DNA of 6,293 nucleotides from Chloroflexi bacterium RBG_19FT_COMBO_55_16 (GTDB lineage Bacteria > Chloroflexota > Anaerolineae > Anaerolineales > UBA4823). Of this stretch, positions 1 through 4,660 are shown in pieces. Positions within the stretch are counted from its first letter, which is position 1; every line of letters begins with the position of its first letter. The position numbers were made by a program, and so were the translations under genes. The notes under the pieces are model-generated. The model did not search any database. It saw nothing but the letters and a program-made list of their open reading frames with translations, and was not told the DNA's origin. Location of the stretch: the NCBI GenBank assembly GCA_001795335.1, contig MGOK01000053.1, positions 11,661 to 17,953 on the forward strand, written 5' to 3'.

Positions 1-407
1 CACATCAGCATCAAAGCCACTATTCCGATTGGCGAGTCGTACCAATACAGGATGGTGACTGCGATAAAAACAATTCCATAAAACAGCGGGCCTCTCAGGA
101 TCTCGCGTGGGTTTCCAGTGCGCGACATGGCTTGCACAGCGGCCTCGTCGCGGAGCAGGCCAATCCCCACCAGGATAAACTGTATAGTGATGAGGAATGG
201 CACAAGAGCAGCCAGGTAACGGGAGGTAGGTGAATTAGTGAATAAAGGCCAGCAAAGTACAAATATTGGCCCGGTGCCCATGTGGATAATCTTTCGACTG
301 ATCCTGGTGTTGATCCAACCTCGGTGGGCGGCGAAGTCATTCAATCTAAGCCAGGCTAAGGCTGCGAATAGGGTGATGACCAAAGCATATAAGTTGTTTG
401 AAAGCAT
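1..407 (-). CDS. Phytol/dolichol kinase-family membrane protein (C-terminus cut by window edge)
   Basis: The frame is open from the ATG at 407 to the window edge, giving 135 residues with no stop. What I see: a hydrophobic N-terminal segment (about 3-20), then SRKIIHMGTGPIF (37-49), a second hydrophobic segment (about 64-84), and SRTGNPREILRGPLFYG (95-111) leading into a third. The RK-x-x-H-x-x-x-G motif and the 'GNPRE-(I/L)-L-x-GPL-(F/Y)-Y' block are typical of the phytol kinase/farnesol kinase/dolichol kinase group (VTE5, SEC59), integral-membrane enzymes that phosphorylate long-chain isoprenoid alcohols with a nucleoside triphosphate, usually CTP. Family members are commonly around 200 residues, so roughly a third is missing. 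The start follows the previous gene's stop by 3 nt and has a GGTGA Shine-Dalgarno-like stretch just upstream, consistent with translation in the smpB cluster. The actual substrate (phytol, geranylgeraniol or a polyprenol) cannot be read from the sequence. Confidence 0.82.
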   Translation of the reverse strand, partial: MLSNNLYALVITLFAALAWLRLNDFAAHRGWINTRISRKIIHMGTGPIFVLCWPLFTNSPTSRYLAALVPFLITIQFILVGIGLLRDEAAVQAMSRTGNPREILRGPLFYGIVFIAVTILYWYDSPIGIVALMLM

Positions 408-410
408 AAT

Positions 411-1196
411 TCACCAGGGGGTATCGGGACAGGTTTGGACTCCTGCAATTTTTCCCACATGTTTATACATAGTCACCTTACCAAATGGCTCACCAAGGAT
501 ACCGTCATGAATAGCCCAAGAGCGCAACCGGATGCTATCGGCTGCTTCGGGTAGGCGAAACGGGGTTGTCCTGTCTAATTTCGTCAATAAGTCACCACCA
601 GGTGAAAGACCAGCCTCTATGCGTTCCATGAGTTTTCGACCTTTTTGATAGGTGAAGCCGTAGCGTTCAAAAATGATCGCGTTATGATAGTATAAAGGTT
701 CAGCGAAATATAAGACATGATTTAAACTGTGGATGAAAATTTCGAAACCGATGATGGCTTCGGAGAGCATACGCAGCCCTCGCCGAATTTGACCTGGTGC
801 CAGGCCGGACTTCATGGCGGCAAGTTCGGCGTCCAGATTGCGAGACTGCGTGCCGAATACAGTAGGCCGACCGTTTGCCATCCGGTCGACATCGAACCGG
901 GGGGATTCTGGGTCATTTAAAATATATAGCAAGATATGAATCTGGCCATTCAGCGTATCAGTCAAATGCCCATACAGGATTGGGTCTGGAAAGTCGGCAC
1001 GGTGACGGAGTGCCATTTCAACACTTGGACTTCCGGGATTGCCGCGTAAAGACAGGAGATCAACACCGTCTTTATCCAATAAGGTTGCGTCAATCTGAAA
1101 CCGGGCGATCAGCGAGGGTGGGATAAGACGTGTATAGACTTCCCGTTTTTCAGCAGGATTTAGTTGGTTGATCCCCATGATTGTGGAAGGTGCCAT
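411..1196 (-). CDS. Unrecognised conserved-looking protein, 261 aa, downstream of smpB
   Basis: I do not recognise this protein family. It is a full-length ORF starting at ATG 1196, two bases after the smpB stop, with GAGGA about 5 nt upstream. A second ATG at codon 7 lacks a ribosome binding site, so the first is preferred. The product is soluble-looking, with no signal peptide or clear membrane segment. The N-terminal third (about 10-40) is a mixed segment rich in Leu/Ile/Pro. A central region (about 118-195) looks helical and holds a His/Glu/Tyr cluster: H156, H160, E166, H171, E177, ending in YHNAIIFERYGF and QKGRKLMERIE. That stretch faintly recalls the C-terminal 'N-A-x-x-(F/Y)-E-x-x-GF' segment of GNAT acetyltransferases, but I see no acetyl-CoA-binding loop, so I do not assign a function. 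The C-terminus is a compact Gly-rich, probably beta-rich tail. Its stop lies 3 nt before the lipid kinase start, so it is almost certainly co-transcribed with both neighbours. Confidence 0.75.
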   Translation of the reverse strand: MAPSTIMGINQLNPAEKREVYTRLIPPSLIARFQIDATLLDKDGVDLLSLRGNPGSPSVEMALRHRADFPDPILYGHLTDTLNGQIHILLYILNDPESPRFDVDRMANGRPTVFGTQSRNLDAELAAMKSGLAPGQIRRGLRMLSEAIIGFEIFIHSLNHVLYFAEPLYYHNAIIFERYGFTYQKGRKLMERIEAGLSPGGDLLTKLDRTTPFRLPEAADSIRLRSWAIHDGILGEPFGKVTMYKHVGKIAGVQTCPDTPW

Positions 1197-1198
1197 AC

Positions 1199-1651
1199 CT
1201 ATCCTCGGCGGTTGATTTGGCGATCGAGCTCTCGTTCGACGTCGCGTTTAGCGATGTCAGCGCGTTTATCGTAGAGTTTTTTGCCTTTGGCTAGAGCAAT
1301 TTCCACTTTAGCCAGTCCATCTTTCAAGTAAACTCGTAATGGGACGACTGTGACCCCTTTTTGACGAACGTTTTCCCACAGTTTGCGGATCTCAGAACGG
1401 TGCAAGAGCAGCTTTCGTGGACGGAGCGGGTCGTGATTGTAATGGCTGGCCTGGTCGTAAGCAGCAATGTGGGCGTTGACCAACCAGGCTTCACTTCCGT
1501 CGATCGTCACATACGCCTGCGCCAAACTGATGTGGCCGGCGCGGATCGATTTGATCTCACTGCCGTGTAAGGAGAGGCCTGCTTCAAAAGATTCCAGCAG
1601 GAAATACTCATGTTTGGCCTTCCGGTTAGTAGCGACGATCTTGATGCTCAT
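1199..1651 (-). CDS. smpB: SsrA (tmRNA)-binding protein SmpB
   Basis: SmpB binds the tRNA-like domain of tmRNA and takes it, with EF-Tu, to ribosomes stalled without a stop codon, so that the nascent chain is tagged and the ribosome released. The 150-residue product has the normal family length and its diagnostic blocks in order: NRKAKHEY (9-16), EAGLSLHGSEIKSIRAGHISLAQAYV (about 23-48), NAHIAAYDQASHYNHDP (about 59-75), RPRKLLLHRSEI (about 77-88), KGVTVVPLRVYLKDGLAKVEIALAKGKKLYDKR (about 98-130), and a basic C-terminal tail ending NRRG that in SmpB enters the mRNA channel. No tmRNA gene is visible in this window, although it is often close to smpB. The ATG at 1651 has no Shine-Dalgarno sequence; the upstream bases instead carry an extended -10 box. 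The gene lies 34 nt after the preceding 456-aa gene and 2 nt before the next. Confidence 0.98.
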   Translation of the reverse strand: MSIKIVATNRKAKHEYFLLESFEAGLSLHGSEIKSIRAGHISLAQAYVTIDGSEAWLVNAHIAAYDQASHYNHDPLRPRKLLLHRSEIRKLWENVRQKGVTVVPLRVYLKDGLAKVEIALAKGKKLYDKRADIAKRDVERELDRQINRRG

Positions 1652-1657
1652 AACGTC

Positions 1658-1666
1658 ATTCTAACA
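1658..1666 (-). promoter_or_regulatory. Candidate extended -10 promoter giving a leaderless smpB mRNA
   Basis: On the minus strand the bases read TGTTAGAAT, that is a TGn extension plus a TAGAAT hexamer (5 of 6 to TATAAT). The last base of the hexamer lies seven positions from the A of the smpB ATG, which is the usual distance to +1, so transcription would begin at the start codon itself. This fits the absence of a Shine-Dalgarno sequence. No good -35 hexamer is visible. Inference from motif and spacing only. Confidence 0.4.
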
Positions 1667-1685
1667 TAGCCGGGAAACCAATTTG

Positions 1686-3056
1686 TCATCTATTAAATTC
1701 CGTCAATGGCAGTAGATCTTCCGGATTCAGCCTGGTGCGAATGGGATGTTCATGTTTATTGACCCAACGCCGTAATGGCTCAGACCAGTTGGCTATCACT
1801 CGCGTGTCCGATGGGTAATGGCTGGGGCGTGTCCCGATATTGTGCCAGTCTAAGCCCCATAAAGCCTCTTCCCACGCTGACCAGGGCGCCAAATCTGGGG
1901 TCAGCGAGAAGGTTGATAAGGGTGAAAAGAATACTGGCTTTCTCTGGGGGAACAAGGAGCGCATTTCGATCAAGAAATCACGGCTGTCCGTGGTGTTGAA
2001 GACCAACCAAACAGGGAGCAGACCACTGCGCATGATAGCGGTGGCATCGAATTGTGAAAAGACTTCAATCAGGACGCCTGAGGGTTCCCTTCCATCCATG
2101 TGGAGTAAGCTCTCTACCGCCTTAAATGCCAGCCGGGAAAAGTCATGCGGAAAAGGCAAACGGATGCGTATGAAGCGGTACCTTTCCTGGTTACAAAAAC
2201 GCTCTAGGGCTTCTCCCAGACCAGGTTCGCAACCCCATTCCGATTCAGCTCCTTCTTCTAAGGGGTATTCTGGTAATTGCCAGTCACATACATTCAATCC
2301 TTCGGCTTGGCAATATCTTTCCAGGCGAAGGCTGCCTTCCAGGTATTCTTGAGCGGAAATATCTCCCCAACCGCCTACTTGGAAGACGCTGCGTTCCCCC
2401 AGGCGGTAGCGCAACCATTTGGCGCTACAATCCAGAAAGCAGACCGCACCGCCAGGTTCGAGTCGATTGGATAAAAATTCTTTATAAGCCTCGGGAAGAT
2501 CGAGTAACTTGAGGCGCAGGTGGTTCACTCGCTTCGTTAACCAGCCGTCGTGCACAGGATCGAAATGTTGGATAGTCAGGACTTCGGGATTCCGGTTGGC
2601 AACATCGATGGCTAGATCCGCTGACTGGCGGAGATAGGCCCTTGCATCGCCTTTCTTTGAGCCGCCTTGTAGTGTTAGAACAAAGGCTTGCGGCAAGAAC
2701 GGGCCCCCTAAAGCAAGAGCGAGGTGAGCGGTTGCACCCCCCAGGGCAGCTCCAATCGTCACCGCTGGAAATCGAATTTGTAGTTCAGCGTAATCTTTCA
2801 CTCTTTCCGTAGCCATCATATCGAGGGATAGATCGGTCATCAACGCGGGATCGACAGCGGTTAAAGTCTGGAACCGGGATACCAAGGATCGTCCCACCTG
2901 CTGTGGAAATGCACCTAACCCATGGAGCAATATTCTCTGCCAGGATTTGAGCATGTAATTGTCACAGAATATTCCCTCCAATCCGGCTGCCACAGCGCGG
3001 GTAATGATGGGCGAGGAGCTTTCCGGACTTTCAAGCAGGAAATGATTTATAGCCAT
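1686..3056 (-). CDS. Unrecognised 456-aa protein with alpha/beta-hydrolase-like N-terminal region lacking the nucleophile
   Basis: I do not recognise a named family. What I see: an N-terminal segment with IFCDNYMLKSWQRILLHGLGAF (about 29-50), then FPAVTIGAALGGATAHLALALGGPFLPQAFVLTLQGG (about 96-132). The latter resembles the strand - nucleophile elbow - helix - strand of alpha/beta hydrolases (G-x-S-x-G-G), but the serine position is alanine (G102-A103-A104-L105-G106-G107). A further block covers HFDPVHDGWL (164-173), LEPGGAVCFLDCSAKWLRYRLGERSVFQVGGWGDISAQEYLEG (about 199-241), and a C-terminal half rich in Trp, Phe and Pro with an acidic patch (about 266-282). There is no signal peptide or obvious membrane helix. 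The hydrolase comparison is inference; the protein may be a catalytically dead relative or an unrelated alpha/beta domain. It is the first gene of the smpB cluster, with no clear Shine-Dalgarno before ATG 3056, and is transcribed divergently from the repeat-protein gene. Confidence 0.8.
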   Translation of the reverse strand: MAINHFLLESPESSSPIITRAVAAGLEGIFCDNYMLKSWQRILLHGLGAFPQQVGRSLVSRFQTLTAVDPALMTDLSLDMMATERVKDYAELQIRFPAVTIGAALGGATAHLALALGGPFLPQAFVLTLQGGSKKGDARAYLRQSADLAIDVANRNPEVLTIQHFDPVHDGWLTKRVNHLRLKLLDLPEAYKEFLSNRLEPGGAVCFLDCSAKWLRYRLGERSVFQVGGWGDISAQEYLEGSLRLERYCQAEGLNVCDWQLPEYPLEEGAESEWGCEPGLGEALERFCNQERYRFIRIRLPFPHDFSRLAFKAVESLLHMDGREPSGVLIEVFSQFDATAIMRSGLLPVWLVFNTTDSRDFLIEMRSLFPQRKPVFFSPLSTFSLTPDLAPWSAWEEALWGLDWHNIGTRPSHYPSDTRVIANWSEPLRRWVNKHEHPIRTRLNPEDLLPLTEFNR

Positions 3057-3060
3057 TGGA

Positions 3061-3088
3061 ATTATGATAAATCAAGTAGTAGATTCAA
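3061..3088 (-). promoter_or_regulatory. Candidate promoter of the 456-aa gene / smpB cluster
   Basis: On the minus strand TTGAAT (rc of 3083-3088) and CATAAT (rc of 3061-3066) are separated by 16 nt. The -10 box ends only 4 nt before the ATG at 3056, so the transcript would begin at or within the start codon. A shifted -10 reading (TATCAT, 3064-3069) would put +1 at 3056-3057, also giving an essentially leaderless message. No Shine-Dalgarno sequence is present. Motif-based, moderate support. Confidence 0.35.
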
Positions 3089-3226
3089 CTCGCATGTTTG
3101 TTATATCATTAAATGGGTGACCAGAATTGTGAGCACGCAGAATCTAGAAATTGAAGTATTCATTGACCTGTTTAACCACCGCGTATAGGATTCGATGAGC
3201 GAGGAGCAAAGCCGGCACATTGAAAG

Positions 3227-3245
3227 CAAGGAAAGTGATTCCTTG
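3227..3245. promoter_or_regulatory. Perfect 7+7 inverted repeat overlapping the -35 box: candidate operator
   Basis: CAAGGAA - AGTGA - TTCCTTG is a perfect 7-bp inverted repeat with a 5-nt spacer. Its right arm overlaps the first three bases of the TTGACG -35 hexamer (3243-3248). A further AAGGA half-site follows at 3250-3254, again 5 nt from the TTCCTT arm, so three alternating half-sites are evenly spaced. This is the position expected for a repressor blocking -35 recognition. No cognate regulator is encoded in the window, so binding is inference. Confidence 0.5.
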
Positions 3246-3271
3246 ACGTAAGGATTTAAAACGACTACAAT
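3243..3271 (+). promoter_or_regulatory. Strong sigma70-type promoter for the repeat/tail-anchor gene
   Basis: TTGACG (3243-3248), a 17-nt spacer and TACAAT (3266-3271) form a near-consensus housekeeping promoter, each hexamer matching 5 of 6 positions. The predicted start of transcription is about 3278, giving a 5' leader of about 60 nt before the ATG at 3338. It is the best promoter in the window by sequence. Confidence 0.75.
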
Positions 3272-3288
3272 TAGCTCTGTCTCAAAGA

Positions 3289-3316
3289 CGTCTCCCGACG
3301 GAGACGGCCTTTTTTT
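3289..3316 (+). terminator. Intrinsic terminator-like hairpin inside the 5' leader (candidate attenuator)
   Basis: CGTCTCC (3289-3295), loop CGAC (3296-3299) and GGAGACG (3300-3306) make a perfect 7-bp stem. After GCC comes a run of seven T (3310-3316). It lies downstream of the predicted transcription start and upstream of the ribosome binding site, so it would act on the repeat-protein gene's own transcript. GTCTC also occurs at 3279-3283, 11 nt before its copy in the stem, and could pair with GAGAC (3301-3305), or GTCT (3279-3282) with AGAC (3286-3289), giving alternative folds. Alternatives are a terminator of a very short RNA, or a 5' mRNA-stabilising hairpin. Confidence 0.6.
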
Positions 3317-3325
3317 GCCTTTAAT

Positions 3326-3330
3326 GGGAG
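3326..3330 (+). promoter_or_regulatory. Ribosome binding site of the repeat/tail-anchor gene
   Basis: GGGAG lies 7 nt before the ATG at 3338 and sets that start. An ATG at 3324 is out of frame with the gene and reads into a different short frame, so it is not the start. Confidence 0.7.
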
Positions 3331-3337
3331 AGATAAG

Positions 3338-3892
3338 ATGGTCGAAGGAGAATCACAACCAACCGGAAGTACTCACGAGGAAGAAGGTTCAGAATACGCT
3401 GCCGAAGTAGTGAACCTATCCCAGTCGAGCGTCTCGCAGGTGCAAGCTGAGATGGTGCGCATGAGCCAGAGCCTGGCCGACCAGGTTACGGCTACCGAGG
3501 TGAGTGTGCACCAGGGGATCATTAGCTGCATCAAAGCCGAGTCCGTCAACCTGAGTATGGCAGGCTCTATCCTGGCCGAGACTGCCAGCTTTGTTCAATC
3601 TGAAGGCGGGGTTGGCTTGGTGCGTAGCCAGGAAGCGATGTTGAAGAGTAGCACAGCAGGCATTGTTCTGGCTGATCATGCTACCCTGCAAGACTCCCGC
3701 GCGGGTTTAGTGATTTCCCGGGAGGTTCAAGGAGAGTCCGTCCGGGCAGTGGTTTTGCTGGCACGCCAGGTCAATGCACCCGTTGAGACGCTCCTGGACA
3801 TGCGGCGCGTTCTGATGGCTGGTCTGGCTAGTGGAATAGGTATGGGAATTATGTTCTTGTTCGGCAATCTTCTGTCTAGGCGAAGGCGATAA
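3338..3892 (+). CDS. Tandem 15-residue-repeat protein with C-terminal membrane anchor (function unknown)
   Basis: A 184-residue protein I cannot assign to a named family. It has an acidic, Ser/Glu-rich N-terminus (1-24), then about eight degenerate repeats of 15 residues spanning 25-145 (starts at 25, 40, 55, 70, 85, 101, 116, 131; the fifth has 16). Examples are VNLSQSSVSQVQAEM, VRMSQSLADQVTATE, VSVHQGIISCIKAES and TLQDSRAGLVISREV. Hydrophobic residues recur near repeat positions 1, 3, 8 and 11, with Ser/Gln/Ala/Gly between, which suggests a small beta-solenoid, though a helical assembly is not excluded. Residues 158-180 form a single Gly-rich hydrophobic helix followed by RRRR at the very end, resembling a tail anchor. 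There is no N-terminal signal peptide, so the repeats are probably cytoplasmic at the membrane, although the terminal arginines would by the positive-inside rule favour the opposite topology. It lies 111 nt upstream of rplY and has elaborate control upstream. Confidence 0.85.
   Translation: MVEGESQPTGSTHEEEGSEYAAEVVNLSQSSVSQVQAEMVRMSQSLADQVTATEVSVHQGIISCIKAESVNLSMAGSILAETASFVQSEGGVGLVRSQEAMLKSSTAGIVLADHATLQDSRAGLVISREVQGESVRAVVLLARQVNAPVETLLDMRRVLMAGLASGIGMGIMFLFGNLLSRRRR
3410..3772 (+). repeat. Coding tandem repeat: about eight degenerate 45-nt units
   Basis: This DNA encodes the eight 15-residue repeats of the tail-anchored protein (residues 25-145). At DNA level the units are strongly diverged and show no long identical copies, so the repetition is old and kept at protein level rather than a recent slippage expansion. 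The fifth unit is one codon longer. Confidence 0.65.
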
Positions 3893-3897
3893 TTCAC

Positions 3898-3990
3898 GAG
3901 GGTGATTAACCCTTCAAAACCCACCGGTGAATACCGGAATTAAACCGAAGGAGCGAGGGTAACTCAATATCGTTGAGTGAGAGGCGCTCC
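3898..3990 (+). promoter_or_regulatory. Structured leader upstream of rplY (three predicted hairpins)
   Basis: Three elements lie in the 111-nt gap before rplY. (1) AGGGT (3899-3903) pairs with ACCCT (3909-3913). (2) CCGGT (3924-3928) pairs with ACCGG (3933-3937). (3) A nested hairpin has outer stem GGAGCG (3950-3955) / CGCTCC (3985-3990) and inner stem ACTCAA (3962-3967) / TTGAGT (3973-3978). The outer stem ends exactly where the Shine-Dalgarno stretch AAGGAAGG (3991-3998) begins, so opening or binding of this structure could control rplY translation. There is no T-run, so it is not a terminator. Autogenous control of rplY by L25 is known in E. coli; extension to this leader is inference. 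Confidence 0.45.
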
Positions 3991-3998
3991 AAGGAAGG
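3991..3998 (+). promoter_or_regulatory. Ribosome binding site that fixes the rplY start at 4004
   Basis: AAGGAAGG lies 5 nt before the ATG at 4004, where the protein begins MEDIVLKA, as expected for L25. The longer frame opening with GTG at 3977 would add nine non-conserved residues and lies inside the leader hairpin, so it is rejected. Confidence 0.8.
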
Positions 3999-4003
3999 AA
4001 ATT

Positions 4004-4654
4004 ATGGAAGACATCGTGTTAAAGGCAAGCCGGCGCGTTGTTGTCGGTAAACAAGTTAATACATTGCGCCGCTCCGGTCAACTTCCAGCAGTTCTTTACG
4101 GTCGCCATGTTGATACTATGGCGATTGTGCTCGATATGAAGGAAGCCAGTCGAGTCTTGGAAAAATTATCTTCCTCAGCTTTGATCGTCATAGAGGTGGA
4201 TGGACAGCGACACCTTGCGCTGGTTCGTGAGAGGCAGCGCAACCCGATTCTAGGCAGTTTACGCCACGTCGACTTCCAGGCTTTATCGCTCACTGAAAAA
4301 GTGCGGGCGAACGTGTCGATCCACCTGATTGGAGAATCCCCGGCAGTCGAGACTTACTTTGGAATCCTGGTCACCAGTATGGAGCAATTGGAGGTCGAAA
4401 GCCTGCCGCGTGCATTACCTGAGCGGATCGATGTAGATGTCTCCGGCCTGGCTGAGATCGGGGATGCAATCCATGTGCGCGATCTTGTGCTCGCGGAAGG
4501 CGTGGAATTTCTCGAGGATCCTGATGGAGTAATTGTTGTAGTCACTGCCCCAATCGCCGAAGAGGTCATTGAGGAAGAGGTGGAAGAAGCTGTGACGGGA
4601 GTTGAGCCAGAAGTGATCGAGCGCGGCAAACGCGAAGAGGAAGACGAAGAATAA
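4004..4654 (+). CDS. rplY: 50S ribosomal protein L25 (general stress protein Ctc / TL5 type)
   Basis: L25 binds 5S rRNA in the central protuberance of the large ribosomal subunit. The 216-residue product is the long two-domain form (Ctc/TL5), not the ~95-residue E. coli form. The N-terminal RNA-binding domain has GKQVNTLRRSGQLPAVLYGR (15-34) and PILGSLRHVDFQAL (81-94). The C-terminal beta domain has LEVESLPRALPERIDVDVSGLAEIGDAIHVRDL (129-161), closely matching the family's 'VE-x-LP-x-x-LP-x-x-I-x-VDVS-x-L' block. A highly acidic tail (about 186-216, many Glu) follows, common in long L25s though variable. The start was chosen at ATG 4004 because of its ribosome binding site and the typical MEDIVLKA opening. 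In many bacteria ctc sits beside pth; here instead it follows the tail-anchored repeat gene and converges with the NUDIX gene (6 nt between stops). Confidence 0.97.
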   Translation: MEDIVLKASRRVVVGKQVNTLRRSGQLPAVLYGRHVDTMAIVLDMKEASRVLEKLSSSALIVIEVDGQRHLALVRERQRNPILGSLRHVDFQALSLTEKVRANVSIHLIGESPAVETYFGILVTSMEQLEVESLPRALPERIDVDVSGLAEIGDAIHVRDLVLAEGVEFLEDPDGVIVVVTAPIAEEVIEEEVEEAVTGVEPEVIERGKREEEDEE

Positions 4655-4660
4655 CCCCCA

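Larger units (their letters stand above)
3057..3337. other. Divergent intergenic region (281 nt) with control elements of both flanking genes
   Basis: This gap lies between the minus-strand smpB cluster and the plus-strand repeat-protein gene. It holds the candidate minus-strand promoter at its left end and, at its right end, an inverted repeat, a strong plus-strand promoter, a hairpin with a T-run and a ribosome binding site, each listed separately. Between about 3090 and 3226 the sequence is AT-rich. I see no tRNA, tmRNA or convincing small ORF there; the plus-strand frame running through it from 2922 overlaps the real minus-strand gene and shows no coding character. Confidence 0.7.

Noticed and set aside
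95..340. Minus-strand ORF of 81 codons
   Set aside because: It is a different frame of the same strand as the phytol-kinase-like gene, which has recognisable family motifs and runs through to the window edge.
1840..2352. Plus-strand ORF of 170 codons
   Set aside because: It lies wholly antisense to the 456-aa gene, is rich in Ser/Arg/Lys with no domain-like pattern and has no ribosome binding site; it is a shadow frame.
3124..3134. GAATTGTGAGC, identical to a half of the E. coli lac operator
   Set aside because: There is no matching right half (GCTCACAATTC) nearby and no LacI-type gene in view; chance match.
3163..3189. TTGACC ... TATAGG as an additional plus-strand promoter
   Set aside because: The spacer is only 15 nt and the -10 is poor; the TTGACG-17-TACAAT promoter downstream is far better.
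3057..3337. Possible tmRNA (ssrA) gene near smpB
   Set aside because: No tRNA-like acceptor ends, T-loop or tag-peptide reading frame can be found in the intergenic region.
3416..3924. Minus-strand ORFs at 3416-3691 and 3727-3924
   Set aside because: Both are antisense to the repeat/tail-anchor gene; their apparent regularity merely mirrors the coding repeat.
3977..4003. GTG start adding nine residues to L25
   Set aside because: The added residues do not match L25, the GTG lies inside a leader stem, and the ATG at 4004 has an excellent ribosome binding site.
4096..4629. Minus-strand Ser/Thr-rich ORFs antisense to rplY
   Set aside because: The Ser/Thr bias is the complement of Glu/Val-rich codons in rplY; no start signals.
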